Source: Natronosalvus amylolyticus (GTDB lineage: Archaea > Halobacteriota > Halobacteria > Halobacteriales > Natrialbaceae). Taken from it: a stretch of 64,000 nucleotides of DNA. The notes beneath the pieces are model-generated. The model worked only from the letters and a program-made list of their open reading frames with translations. It was not told where the DNA came from and did not search any database. The DNA is taken from assembly GCF_024298845.1 (NCBI RefSeq), contig NZ_CP101157.1, positions 1 through 64,000 on the forward strand, given 5' to 3'. Of this stretch, positions 17,195 through 26,759 are shown one piece after another (within the stretch, counting starts at the first letter, position 1; each line of letters opens with the position of its first letter). The translations under genes and the position numbers were made by a program.

Positions 17195-17893
17195 ATGTTA
17201 CGTGTTCTTGTGCCGCTTGCAGTCCTCAAAGGTGAAACCGTCTCACCAGGTTTGATGAAACTTCTCAGTACTCTCGATGTCACGGTTCTCGGCTACTACG
17301 TTCCACCTGATCAGACGTCGGCGGAACAAGCACGAAATCAGTTCGGTGAGAGAGCGAAATCATCGTTAGACGACATTGTTCAGGAATTCCAACAGACAGG
17401 TGGAGACGCCGATTACCATTTGGTCTTTACTCATGATCGCCAGCAGACGATACATCGCGTGGCCGAGGAAATCGACGCCCGTGCTATTGTCACAACTGGT
17501 GCGACAGGGAACGTAGATCGATTGTTGGTCTCACTTTCTGGCAATGTCGATGTCGAACGAATCCTTTCTTTCGTTTCCGAACTGGTAGCCGAGCGAGAAA
17601 TTGGCGTTACGCTGCTTGCGGTGAGTAGTCGGGCTGAGGATGGCGAGTCTCGCCTCAAAAACGCTGCATCACGCCTTTCTTCAGAAGGTCTTGACGTGGA
17701 AACAGTAGCAAAGGCTGGATCAGCGTTTGACGCGATTACTGGAACGATTGAGGGACACGACGCTGTCGTGCTTGGCGAAAAAGCTCCATCGTTGACCTCC
17801 TTGATCTTCGGTGACGAAACTGACCGAATTGCATCAACAACTGTCGGCCCCGTTCTGGTGGTTAGATCCAAAAGAACAGCACACAGTAGATGA
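17195..17893 (+). CDS. USP-like tandem protein
   Basis: About 232 residues beginning MLRVLVPLAVLKGE, a USP-type first strand; PPDQTSAEQARNQF is shared with the transporter tails. A second half-domain ends STTVGPVLVVRS. The ATP loop is poorly kept, so nucleotide binding is doubtful. ATG 17195 fits the fold; the longer in-frame form overlaps the transporter gene and is not family-like. It is the last gene of the + strand USP run. Confidence 0.75.
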   Translation: MLRVLVPLAVLKGETVSPGLMKLLSTLDVTVLGYYVPPDQTSAEQARNQFGERAKSSLDDIVQEFQQTGGDADYHLVFTHDRQQTIHRVAEEIDARAIVTTGATGNVDRLLVSLSGNVDVERILSFVSELVAEREIGVTLLAVSSRAEDGESRLKNAASRLSSEGLDVETVAKAGSAFDAITGTIEGHDAVVLGEKAPSLTSLIFGDETDRIASTTVGPVLVVRSKRTAHSR

Positions 17894-18036
17894 CAACCGA
17901 ATTTATTGATAGCTTCTAGTGTTAGCGAGAACTCAATTCGCGGGACGCAAGACGACTTATAGTAGTCCGGGAAGGATTGACCGACGAGCCATAGTCACCA
18001 TTAGACCTATGAAATGCGGAGGACACATATTCTACT

Positions 18037-18318
18037 ATGGGGACAAACAGCAAGTCTATCGAACTCCCGGACGAGATGATGAGCAAGCTTCAACAGGCAA
18101 GAAGATACGGAGAAAGTCAAAGTGACGTTGTTGGACGGATCCTCTCTCGCGGCATCAGAGGCGATATCAACCGGACGAAATTAAAGTGGGTCTCGTTTAT
18201 CGCTGCGGTTCTGTGGCTTCTCAGTCTCGGGTTGGTCAGTACAACTGCTGCCAGCCTCGTTGGGGGATTTCATATCATAACAATCCTATTCTGGGTCATT
18301 TGGTCAGAGATACAATAA
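18037..18318 (+). CDS. RHH-like N-terminus with two membrane helices
   Basis: 93 residues. Residues 6-40 (SKSIELPDEMMSKLQQARRYG) look like a ribbon-helix-helix or coiled segment, followed by helices near 53-70 and 75-91. It may tether a small DNA- or protein-binding domain to the membrane. No known family. Confidence 0.5.
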   Translation: MGTNSKSIELPDEMMSKLQQARRYGESQSDVVGRILSRGIRGDINRTKLKWVSFIAAVLWLLSLGLVSTTAASLVGGFHIITILFWVIWSEIQ

Positions 18319-18372
18319 TAAAGAAGCCGACGCACTGGGTGAAAATAACATTTTGAGATCAATAGAGAGGAC

Positions 18373-18381
18373 ACGTTATAT
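18373..18381 (+). promoter_or_regulatory. TATA box of the CBS-domain gene
   Basis: GTTATATA ends about 25 bp before the ATG at 18406, the spacing of a leaderless haloarchaeal transcript. It supports ATG 18406 over the in-frame codon at 18400. Confidence 0.55.
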
Positions 18382-18405
18382 ATGAACGTAGCCTGATCTG
18401 TGCGT

Positions 18406-18795
18406 ATGATCCCGTTCTATATTGGAGAAGTGATGAGACGGAAGACAGAACAGCTGGAAAAGGAGAGGAGAGCGGCTCGTGCTCTGGAAAAGCTCACCGA
18501 GCCAGAGACGGACCTGATCGTCGTTACTGACGATGGCAAGCCTGTCGGAGTGTTCACTCATTCAGAGGCAGTGAAACTGGTTGAGGAACAGAAAGACCCT
18601 TCATCAACGACCCTCGGCGATTGCTCTTTATCTCCGGTGGTTACAATCGGTGAGTCCGAGAATGTCGAAACGGCTGCTGCGATAATGGAAGAGCAAGGCC
18701 TGAAATATCTACTCGTCGAGAAAGCCAACAAGATAGTAGGCTATTTAACCGATCGTGATATCTCTACGGCCCTTTCCGAAGTTAATGAAAAGTAG
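18406..18795 (+). CDS. CBS-domain pair protein
   Basis: 129 residues with two CBS repeats. The first holds DLIVVTDDGKPVGVFTHSEAV and the second SPVVTIGESENVETAAAIM with VGYLTDRDIS. CBS pairs bind adenine nucleotides, and in some families c-di-AMP, and sense energy state. Beside USP genes and ion transporters a nucleotide-sensing role is plausible. Its stop abuts the convergent gene. Confidence 0.82.
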   Translation: MIPFYIGEVMRRKTEQLEKERRAARALEKLTEPETDLIVVTDDGKPVGVFTHSEAVKLVEEQKDPSSTTLGDCSLSPVVTIGESENVETAAAIMEEQGLKYLLVEKANKIVGYLTDRDISTALSEVNEK

Positions 18796-18996
18796 CTATT
18801 CAAACAACCCATTATAGGCCAACCATAGATTCTGTATTACGACCACGAGTAAGAGTACCAGCATTGCAATAACTGCGTACTCGATGAATCCAGCAATCCA
18901 TAGCCCGATAGTTACTATCAGTAAAGAGATAGCGTATTTGTTGAAATTATATTTTAGAACATCCCTTACTGCTCCTTTACTTGGGACGTCTACCAT
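18796..18996 (-). CDS. Small membrane protein
   Basis: 66 residues with two hydrophobic helices (YAISLLIVTIGLWIAGF and AVIAMLVLLLVVVIQNLW). It ends directly against the CBS gene. No family recognised. Confidence 0.5.
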   Translation of the reverse strand: MVDVPSKGAVRDVLKYNFNKYAISLLIVTIGLWIAGFIEYAVIAMLVLLLVVVIQNLWLAYNGLFE

Positions 18997-19115
18997 ATCA
19001 TTACCCTATTCACGTCTGCGAATATAGGCTCTTATTCATCCGAGAACAATAACCTTTGAGATCTCAGGACATCATCTGACGCATACTATATCTACTTATT
19101 CTGATATATTGGCTA

Positions 19116-19352
19116 TTATTCAGGGCTTTTTGATATCGGTTCGAGATACGCATCGATCAGTATCATTCCTAAAACGCGTGCTTCCTTATCTGATAATGTA
19201 AATAGCTTTGATGCATCCTCATCCGGTGACTCTCGGAGATGAACATCTTTCTGACCGGACTTCCTGACGGTGACGACTAACTCTTCATCACTTGAAATGT
19301 CCATCTCGTATTGCTTACGGACGCCTTTGGGATTTGATTCGCGGACTTCCAT
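19116..19352 (-). CDS. Stand-alone KhtT N-terminal-like domain
   Basis: 78 residues: MEVRESNPKGVRKQYEMD ... ELVVTVRKSGQKDVHLRESPDEDASKLFTLSDKEARVLGMIL. This follows the N-terminal domain of cation:proton antiporter regulatory subunits (KhtT/AmhM type), which normally continues into a TrkA-C (RCK_C) domain that binds c-di-AMP. Here that second domain is absent. It sits 380 bp downstream of two CPA2 antiporter genes on the same strand and probably regulates one of them. ATG 19352 is preferred to a GTG at 19370. Confidence 0.65.
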   Translation of the reverse strand: MEVRESNPKGVRKQYEMDISSDEELVVTVRKSGQKDVHLRESPDEDASKLFTLSDKEARVLGMILIDAYLEPISKSPE

Positions 19353-19400
19353 ACTGATCGAGTTCTGCACGGGCCTACGTAAAAATACTCTTTCGGCTGA

Positions 19401-19688
19401 TTACCGGCGAAGGGGTGAATCATTTGGAATGTCGATTTCGCGATACAGACAGAGTTCTCGAGCTCGGTCGCGTAGTTCGGATGGGTCTGGAAGCTTTCTG
19501 TCGTGAACTGCTTCGACGATTACCCAGCCCATCAGATCGTCGTGGGTCTCTTCATCAGCAAGTTGGTGTACTGTTTCTAGAATTTCCCGATAATCGTCTC
19601 GGGGATTCACTTGGGGTGATTGTGGGGTCTGGTCTAGCTTTCGTTGCGCACGTAGGATTCGCTGGATTGCAAACGTCGGTGAAGCCAT
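19401..19688 (-). CDS. Conserved-looking haloarchaeal protein, unknown role
   Basis: 95-residue acidic helical protein (REILETVHQLADEETHDDLMGWVIVEAVH). It lies between the KhtT-N-like gene and the antiporters. It has no signal or membrane segment and no known fold. Confidence 0.55.
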   Translation of the reverse strand: MASPTFAIQRILRAQRKLDQTPQSPQVNPRDDYREILETVHQLADEETHDDLMGWVIVEAVHDRKLPDPSELRDRARELCLYREIDIPNDSPLRR

Positions 19689-19730
19689 AACACAGCGTTA
19701 TTCCCCGATTGCCTTAAGAATTAGATAGAC

Positions 19731-21425
19731 TCACCACTGTCCATCATCATACTCTGTTTTGCCCAGTGAGGCGAACCCGGCCTGTTCGAACTCGTCAAGT
19801 GTTTTGAGGTGGTGTTCTCGTAATGCCTCTCGATCCACGTCTCCGGCAAGTACGTCTTTGAGATGTTCCGTCAACTGTTCGGTTGCCAGTAAATCTGGAA
19901 TGATCACATAATCCGCCCCCTGCTGTAACTGCGAGCGTGCTTCTTCAGCATTAGAAGAGCGGAGCATCATTTCGGCGTCCGTGTCGAGAGTGAGTATTCG
20001 CTCAGACAGGTACGTCGTATCGACGGTCGAAACGATCAACTGAGCCGATTCGTGTTGGGCCTTCTCCCACGTATAGTCGTGTAGCGCATCTCCGAACACG
20101 AAGTGCGTACAGCTGCTTTGGAGCTCTCCAAACCGAGCTGGGTCGTTCTCTATGACAACAAATTCTCGACCGATCTGTTCACACTGGGACGCCAGTTGGC
20201 GACCGATCCGTCCGAATCCAACGACGATGACGTGGTCATGGAGATCGGGTTCGATCTGACTTCGGTCATCAGTCTTCTCGCCGTGGAATTTGTCCAGTCC
20301 CAGCTCCGAAAGCATCCGGTATATCTGATCGTCGTGTCGACGCGTGAAACTGGAGGTAATCATTGTAATTGCAGCTGCAAGGACGATTGCATCGAACAGT
20401 TCGCGGAGTAAGTGATCGAGGATGAGTGCCTGAATTGCGATGATGAGCGCAAATTCACTCACCTGATCGAGACTGAGGCTGGTAAATGTCGAGGCTCGCG
20501 TATCGTATCCCTCCCAAAGCAGCGTCGCGATGATGATGAGAGGTTTGACGAGAACAGTGAGGACAATCAAGACGAGAGCAGCAAGTGCGATCTCCAGCGT
20601 TGGAACTGCTACAAGAGCACCAACCGTAACGAAGAAAATCGCGACGAAGAAGTCGCGGATCGATTGAATCCCGTTGAGCATTCCGAGGTTGCGCGTGAAG
20701 TCTCGCTTGATCGCTAGACCAGCCGCGAAGGCCCCGAGGACGATCGAAATACCGAGAAATTCGGAGATGGCCATAAATCCGATCAGGATTGACACACTAC
20801 TGATCAATAGGAGTTCTTGAGACCCTTCGGCGAGTTTGAGCAGGTAATCGAACAGATACGTGCTGATAATGAAAGCCACCACCAAGAGACCGATGCCAAT
20901 CGCGAGTCGCTGACCGACTGCCTCGGTGGTGAACGTCTCTGCGGCAAGGATCAGTATGAGGAGAACGGCAATTAGGTCTTGAATGAAGTGGATGGAATTG
21001 GCGAGCCGACCGTACACGAGGTTTTCTCTAATTTCCGATTGGAGCGATGCCGTCCCGACGATAGTCGAACTCAGTCCCGCGGCGACGGCGAGATAGGCCG
21101 CGTTTAGCGCATCGTATCCGAGTAAAAGTCCAGCCCCATATCCAACGGTACTAATCACTGCAAACTGAGCGAAGGCTGCAAGTTCGCTGTCCCGTAAGAC
21201 GTTTCGGATGTCTCCGAACTCCAGATTTACCCCGTACACGAACACGAGGAATGCGATACCCCACTGTGCAATTTCGAGAAGAATATCTTCCTGAATGAAT
21301 TGTCCGGCGACGATTCCTGCGAGGATCAGCGCCGGAACGGTTGCCAGTCTAAAGTAGTGCGCTCCCAGCAGGAATACGCCAGCAATCACGAAGATAATTC
21401 CCATTGCGGTCAAGAGTTCTGTCAT
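19731..21425 (-). CDS. CPA2 (KefB-type) antiporter with TrkA-N domain
   Basis: 564 residues. Residues 1-370 hold about 12 helices of a monovalent cation:proton antiporter-2. From about residue 400 a TrkA-N Rossmann domain (VIVVGFGRIGRQLASQ) binds NAD(H) or NADP(H). The end, around residues 520-550, lacks a clear TrkA-C domain. It exchanges K+ or Na+ for protons. Its start overlaps the stop of the upstream antiporter (ATGA), so the two are co-translated and may form a heteromer. Confidence 0.88.
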   Translation of the reverse strand: MTELLTAMGIIFVIAGVFLLGAHYFRLATVPALILAGIVAGQFIQEDILLEIAQWGIAFLVFVYGVNLEFGDIRNVLRDSELAAFAQFAVISTVGYGAGLLLGYDALNAAYLAVAAGLSSTIVGTASLQSEIRENLVYGRLANSIHFIQDLIAVLLILILAAETFTTEAVGQRLAIGIGLLVVAFIISTYLFDYLLKLAEGSQELLLISSVSILIGFMAISEFLGISIVLGAFAAGLAIKRDFTRNLGMLNGIQSIRDFFVAIFFVTVGALVAVPTLEIALAALVLIVLTVLVKPLIIIATLLWEGYDTRASTFTSLSLDQVSEFALIIAIQALILDHLLRELFDAIVLAAAITMITSSFTRRHDDQIYRMLSELGLDKFHGEKTDDRSQIEPDLHDHVIVVGFGRIGRQLASQCEQIGREFVVIENDPARFGELQSSCTHFVFGDALHDYTWEKAQHESAQLIVSTVDTTYLSERILTLDTDAEMMLRSSNAEEARSQLQQGADYVIIPDLLATEQLTEHLKDVLAGDVDREALREHHLKTLDEFEQAGFASLGKTEYDDGQW

Positions 21426-23173
21426 TCCTTTTCACCCCCATTTGTGGCAGCGTCTTCGTCCCACGAAAGAATCGACACGCCATCCATGTCAAGCCCCTCG
21501 GCTGGGTATTTTTGGATTCGCTCAATATCGACTTTGGTCATCCGCTCGAACTCGTCAGGATCTTCGAAGTACAACTCCAAGTAATCGCTCACGCGTTCGG
21601 CCGTCAGATGGGTGCTCATGATGACGTAGTGCGCCCCCAATTTATAGAGTTCGCGCGCGTCGTCGATCCAGTTCGCCTCAACGAAAACCGTCGTTTTACT
21701 CGACAGTTCCGAAAGCAAAGCTTTGTTCACCTCCGGCTGCATCGTCGAACTCAAGACGAAAGACGCGCGTTTCAGCCCCGCGGCTTTGCGGACTTCTGTG
21801 TGCCTGAAGTCCCCAAACACAGTGTCGTAACCCTTCTGTTCGAGTTCTTCTCGATGGGCCGCTTTTCGATCGACGACGACCAGCTGGTCGAACTCCCGGT
21901 CAAGAATGGGCAAGACGTTTTTCGTGATCTCATCGTATCCGATGACGACTGCGTGATCGTTGTACTCCGGTAGCTCGGCATCGACTTTCTCCTCGGACTC
22001 CCAGCGGGTGAAGAACGGCTGGACGCGGTCGTAGATCTGATGGTTGTAATTGATGATATACACGGAGATGCTCATCGTCATCAACGCCATCAGGCTGAGG
22101 TAGCCAAGAATAGGTTCGTCAATGAAGCCCGCGGTAATGGCGATTCCACCGACGACCAGTGAGAACTCGCTCACCTGAATCATGTTCAAGCTTCCGAGGA
22201 ACGACGTTTCGACGCTGAACCCCTCGCGGTCGATCAGATAGAACATGATCCAGAAGTTCCCGACCATCAGGACGACCGAGGCGATAATAGCCTCCATCCA
22301 GTAGGCAAACAAGTCTGCAGCTTCGAGTTGGAGGCCGATCGCAACGAAGAAGACGAGGATGAAGAAGTCCGTGATTGGCCCGACCCGATCCTCAAGTTCT
22401 GTACTGTAGGGCAGTTGTGCGATCGACATTCCTGCAAGGAATGCGCCCACTTCGAGTGAGAGATTCAACTCTTCGGAAATAAGGATGAAGAGGAACGCCC
22501 ACGCAATTGCGACCAAAAAGAAGATGTCCTTGTTGTCGGCGATGCGACGGAAAAGCCGCGGGAGGAGGTATCGTGACGACGCGAAGGCGATGATTCCGAT
22601 CAGGGAAATGAGGACGGTGATCGTGACGATTGTCACGCCAATCTCCGTCGGTGAGTCGAGTTGACCCGCACCCAACAATGCAAGCACGAATACGAGATAG
22701 ATGTCCTGAACGATGAGTACCCCGACGTCAATCTTGCCGGGCATCGCCGTAATTTCGTCTTTGTCGGTGAGAATCTTGACGATGATCGGCGTCGCACCGA
22801 AGACCGTTGCTAATGCGATAATGATCGTCTCAATGAGCGTAAAACCGAGAAACCACGCCACGGCGAATGCAAGCGCAGTTTGAAGAATCGTCTGAAGAAC
22901 TGCAATGTTGACGATTGGTCGCAGGATGTCTTTAACGTCATCAAGCCGCATTTTGATGCCGAGTAAAAACAGGAGGAAGCCAAGACCGAGTTCTGCCATC
23001 GTCTCAGTGAGTTCGCCCGGCGTGATAACGCCGAATACGGCAGGGCCAAGCAACAGACCGGTCAAGATATACGCAATGATGGTCGGTTGTCCGGTTTGTT
23101 TTGCCAACAATCCGACAACAGCCGCTGCGACGATGATTATGGCGAAGTCAGCTGCAAGTACGATTTCTGACAT
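21422..23173 (-). CDS. CPA2 (KefB-type) antiporter with TrkA-N domain
   Basis: 583 residues, same family as the downstream gene. The transport domain has an N-terminal helix AADFAIIIVAAAVVGLLAK. A TrkA-N-like domain from about residue 410 (HAVVIGYDEITKNVLPILD) has a weakened G-x-G-x2-G loop (G-Y-D-E-I-T), so its nucleotide binding is questionable. It heads the two-gene operon. Paired, diverged antiporters suggest one catalytic and one modulatory subunit. Confidence 0.88.
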   Translation of the reverse strand: MSEIVLAADFAIIIVAAAVVGLLAKQTGQPTIIAYILTGLLLGPAVFGVITPGELTETMAELGLGFLLFLLGIKMRLDDVKDILRPIVNIAVLQTILQTALAFAVAWFLGFTLIETIIIALATVFGATPIIVKILTDKDEITAMPGKIDVGVLIVQDIYLVFVLALLGAGQLDSPTEIGVTIVTITVLISLIGIIAFASSRYLLPRLFRRIADNKDIFFLVAIAWAFLFILISEELNLSLEVGAFLAGMSIAQLPYSTELEDRVGPITDFFILVFFVAIGLQLEAADLFAYWMEAIIASVVLMVGNFWIMFYLIDREGFSVETSFLGSLNMIQVSEFSLVVGGIAITAGFIDEPILGYLSLMALMTMSISVYIINYNHQIYDRVQPFFTRWESEEKVDAELPEYNDHAVVIGYDEITKNVLPILDREFDQLVVVDRKAAHREELEQKGYDTVFGDFRHTEVRKAAGLKRASFVLSSTMQPEVNKALLSELSSKTTVFVEANWIDDARELYKLGAHYVIMSTHLTAERVSDYLELYFEDPDEFERMTKVDIERIQKYPAEGLDMDGVSILSWDEDAATNGGEKE

Positions 23174-23294
23174 AGTAGATGTAGTGGGATATTGAAGCCG
23201 GGTTGTGGTGTGATAGATTCGACGCCTAAATAAAATCCAGCGTTCTGATTCGGAGCAGGCTTCGTTTTTACGTTCGGAAGATTCTCAGTGAACG

Positions 23295-24158
23295 CTAAGG
23301 CTTAGGTTTCTCTGCTGGGTCGAGCTCCTCTGGAGGTTCGTGATCGAGATCATCTACGTGTTCACCACAGTGCGGACAGTATTGATCCCCCCGACGGCGA
23401 CTATCAAGCTCCTCGGCAAATCCGGATGCAATAATACCCGCTGGTAGGGCAAAGAGAGCAATCCCAAGTAATGCAATTATTGCACCGAATGCTCGTCCAA
23501 GTGGCGTTACTGGAACCACATCACCGTAACCGACTGTGGTTAGCGTAACAATGCCCCACCAGATCGATGCTGGTATGCTAGTGAAGACTTCAGGTTGTGC
23601 ATCACGTTCGACATAATACATAAGGCTAGAAACAAATACAAGCCAAATACTCATAACTAAAATAGTGATCCCCAATTCGTGGGATTTTCGCCGGAAAACA
23701 TCCGTAATGAGTGTTGTTGAATCGGAATACCGCGCGATTTTGAGTAGTCGGAAGAGACGGAAAATTCTGAGCATCCGCTCAGCTCCTTGCTCACCGATGA
23801 TCACGGGAAGGTAGAACGGCAATATGGCTAACAGGTCGATGAGTGCATACGGGGAAAGCATGAACCGGATCCGACCACGGATCGGGGATGAATACCGCTC
23901 GTCTACAGTGCACGACCACACCCGGAGGACATATTCGACGGAGAAAACGGCGACACAAAACACGTCGAATGCGTAGATGTACCAGCCGAACTGGGCGCCG
24001 ATCCAATCCACCGTCCCTGCAACGTACGTCGCCACGTTCAGAACAATTAAGCCCATAATAAACAGGTTTGTTCCGAGTGATAGGCGACTCTCAGTATTTG
24101 TGCCGTCCAAGAGAACGTAGACGCGTCCTTTCAGGGACTGCATGGAGCCAAAAGCCAT
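23295..24158 (-). CDS. Voltage-sensor K+ channel
   Basis: 287 residues with six membrane helices. S4 at residues 128-143 has a basic residue every third position (R128, R131, R134, R137, K140, R143). The pore carries the K+ selectivity filter TTVGYGD at 207-213. A short C-terminal C-x2-C (CPHCGEH) forms part of a ribbon. It is a Kv-like potassium channel of the cytoplasmic membrane. It lies next to the K+/H+ antiporters and diverges from the MscS gene. Confidence 0.9.
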   Translation of the reverse strand: MAFGSMQSLKGRVYVLLDGTNTESRLSLGTNLFIMGLIVLNVATYVAGTVDWIGAQFGWYIYAFDVFCVAVFSVEYVLRVWSCTVDERYSSPIRGRIRFMLSPYALIDLLAILPFYLPVIIGEQGAERMLRIFRLFRLLKIARYSDSTTLITDVFRRKSHELGITILVMSIWLVFVSSLMYYVERDAQPEVFTSIPASIWWGIVTLTTVGYGDVVPVTPLGRAFGAIIALLGIALFALPAGIIASGFAEELDSRRRGDQYCPHCGEHVDDLDHEPPEELDPAEKPKP

Positions 24159-24187
24159 AATTTACTCATAATCTATTGGACGAAGGG

Positions 24188-24196
24188 CTTAAGAAC
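24188..24196 (-). promoter_or_regulatory. Putative TATA box of the K+ channel gene
   Basis: TTCTTAAGC on the minus strand lies about 30 bp before the ATG at 24158, consistent with a leaderless or short-leader transcript. Confidence 0.35.
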
Positions 24197-24270
24197 GCCG
24201 TTCCTCGGTCTCTTACTGGAATTGCCCACGTAGCAAAAGCTTATCATACGCCTACCGACTGTATCCCGCT

Positions 24271-25389
24271 ATGGAGAGTATCGTCGGCGAATATCTTGAG
24301 ACGATCCCGACCTCGATACAGGTTATTCTAATCCTCTCATTCTCCTTTGTCGCTGCAAAAATAATCGAATCAATTGGGTATCACGTGTTACATCAGTCGA
24401 AGAGATTGGCAACTGGTGAGTACGACCGAATCATCATTGAGGAACTTCACGTACCATTATATGTAACTATCTTCCTCGTCGGAGTGTATGCAAGTGCTCG
24501 ATTACTTCCGGAGGTAGGAATCGGATTCTATATTGCCTCTACTGCTATGTCCATTATATTGGTTCTATGGGCCTATGCAACAATCTGTCTCGGAGGACGT
24601 ATTATTGGTGCTAGCAATAATGCTCCAACCGACCGTGAAATCACGCCGATCTTCAAAAACGTACTCACATTCTTGGTTATTGTTGCCAGTTTTTTCTTGC
24701 TCTTAGGCATCTGGAACGTCGACGTTACACCGTTACTCGCATCTGCTGGGATAATCGGGATTGTCCTTGGTATTGCTGCTCAGGATTCTTTAGGGAACTT
24801 CTTTAGTGGAATCTCACTGTATCTGGACAAAACCTACAAGCTAGGAGATGTGGTACAGCTGGAATCAGGTGAGCGAGGGACTGTTATCGATATGAGTATT
24901 CGAAGTACCACAATACTCACGAGAGATAATATAGCCATAACTGTCCCAAATTCCGAACTGAACTCAAAACAGGTGATCAACGAATCTGCCCCTGTACGCC
25001 GTCGACGTATACGACTCGATGTCGGTGTCGCATACGGATCAAACCTTCAACAGGCTAAAGAAGCACTGCTTAAAATTGCTGAAGAAGAAGACCTAATACT
25101 CGAAACACCCGGTCCAGTCGTTCGATTTCAGGAGTTCGGAGATTCATCTATTGTCGCGCAATTGCAGTGCCATATTGAACACCCAGCGTTGCGAGGACGG
25201 GCGAGACACTTCTTGATTGAACGAATAGATGAACGCTTCCGTGAGGAAGAAATCAAGATACCGTTCCCACAACGTGAATTAACGTTCTATGAATCAGGAA
25301 ACACGGTTCGGTTCGAAGATGGTAATGAACAAGTGGCATTTCCCAATTCAGTGAGTGAAGACATAGCGGAACAAAATACAGACGATTAG
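24271..25389 (+). CDS. MscS-family mechanosensitive channel
   Basis: 372 residues. About four N-terminal helices precede the pore-lining helix and MscS signature (LASAGIIGIVLGIAAQDSLGN, then FSGISLYLDKTYKLGD). A cytosolic beta domain (VPNSELNSK) and an alpha/beta cage end in IPFPQRELTFYE. It opens on membrane tension and releases solutes on hypo-osmotic shock, fitting the osmotic-stress neighbours. The codons are more A+T-rich than those of the flanking genes. Confidence 0.9.
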   Translation: MESIVGEYLETIPTSIQVILILSFSFVAAKIIESIGYHVLHQSKRLATGEYDRIIIEELHVPLYVTIFLVGVYASARLLPEVGIGFYIASTAMSIILVLWAYATICLGGRIIGASNNAPTDREITPIFKNVLTFLVIVASFFLLLGIWNVDVTPLLASAGIIGIVLGIAAQDSLGNFFSGISLYLDKTYKLGDVVQLESGERGTVIDMSIRSTTILTRDNIAITVPNSELNSKQVINESAPVRRRRIRLDVGVAYGSNLQQAKEALLKIAEEEDLILETPGPVVRFQEFGDSSIVAQLQCHIEHPALRGRARHFLIERIDERFREEEIKIPFPQRELTFYESGNTVRFEDGNEQVAFPNSVSEDIAEQNTDD

Positions 25390-25617
25390 CTCAAACGATA
25401 TGAGGCACCGTATGCTGATTAGAATAGCTATAGAGATTGCTGAAAATGAATGTCGGTTTCAATGTCAGCAGATACTTGAAAGCCCGACCACGGTCGCCTT
25501 CGCCTATCAAGGTGATGGGGCTCATATGGCATTCACGGTAGAGGGCTCCAGAAGTTGTTAAACGTCTCACCATTGGATATCCTCTGACGGAGCGCTTTTG
25601 AAGTGTCCATCCAATCG

Positions 25618-26688
25618 ATGGTCATGAACCGGATACGTTCCGAACCGGAACCGTTCCAGTATGATGGGGAGGTTGACCCAGGAGAGAAGCGTCACATCCG
25701 ATATGAGGTGGGTGAGACCTACCTCGGCGACCCGATCGAAATACCGATTACAGTCATCAACGGAGAGCATGACGGAAAGTCGGTGTTTTTCAGCGCGGCG
25801 ATCCACGGCGATGAACTTAACGGTGTCAAAGTTGTCCAGGAGATCGCCGACCGATACTCGCCACAGGACCTCCACGGGACGCTCATCTGTCTGCACGTCT
25901 GTAACATTCCCGCCTACGAGGCCCAACAGCGGTACACGCCGATATACGATCAGGATATGAACCGATCGTTCCCGGGGAAAGAACGCGGGAACACTACCGA
26001 TCGTATGGCCTACGAGATCTACCACCGGTTCATCGCCCAGTGTGATATTGGTATTGACTTTCACACTTCGACCCGCAACCGGACGACGATCTACCACGCT
26101 CGTGCCGATCTGACGAATCCAGATGTCAAGCGGCTGGTACGGGCGTTTGCAACGAACGTTGTCCTGTACGGTGAGGGCGATGATGGGGCGCTCCGGTCGG
26201 TAGCGACCGCCGCCGACATCCCGACAATTACTGTTGAGATGGGACGTGCCCACCGGTTCCAACCGGTCCTCATTGAGAAGGCACTGGAAGGCGTTGAGAG
26301 TGTACTCGCCGAGTACGAGTTCTTACCCGGGGAGCCGGTCCACTGGCCAGGTTGGTACAAGACGACAGCCGCAGACAGCACGAAACGGTGGCTCCGAGCC
26401 GACACCGGCGGCCTCGTCGAGATGGAGTGGGGACCGTACCCCCTCGTTCACGAGGACGAGACGATCTGTACCATCACCAACCACTTCAAGACCGAAGAAC
26501 ACGTCGTCACCGCACCGTTCGACGGGCTCATCGTCGGTGCACTGGAGAACCCAGTCGCGGCCCCCGGCCATCCGCTGTGTCACATCGTTCGGCTCGATCG
26601 TGAGACACTCACCGAGATTGAACGCGAGATCAAACAGGGCGAGTTCGATGGCTATCGTGCTCACGGTGATAATTGGGTCGAGAGTTGA
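25618..26688 (+). CDS. Succinylglutamate desuccinylase/aspartoacylase-family hydrolase
   Basis: Around 356 residues. Zn-binding motif AAIHGDELNG near residue 60 (H-x2-E) and a second ligand in IDFHTS near 150. The core is a carboxypeptidase-like fold followed by a beta-rich C-terminal domain with LRADTGGLVEMEWG. The family deacylates N-acyl amino acids. The natural substrate is unknown; compatible-solute turnover (for example an N-acetylated amino acid) would suit the context. ATG 25618 and 25624 are both possible. Confidence 0.85.
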   Translation: MVMNRIRSEPEPFQYDGEVDPGEKRHIRYEVGETYLGDPIEIPITVINGEHDGKSVFFSAAIHGDELNGVKVVQEIADRYSPQDLHGTLICLHVCNIPAYEAQQRYTPIYDQDMNRSFPGKERGNTTDRMAYEIYHRFIAQCDIGIDFHTSTRNRTTIYHARADLTNPDVKRLVRAFATNVVLYGEGDDGALRSVATAADIPTITVEMGRAHRFQPVLIEKALEGVESVLAEYEFLPGEPVHWPGWYKTTAADSTKRWLRADTGGLVEMEWGPYPLVHEDETICTITNHFKTEEHVVTAPFDGLIVGALENPVAAPGHPLCHIVRLDRETLTEIEREIKQGEFDGYRAHGDNWVES

Positions 26689-26759
26689 ACGTAGTTCTCA
26701 TCAGAGGTCATGCCGGAATAGAATGCAATATCCATAGAATAATACCATTGGAGCGTCCT

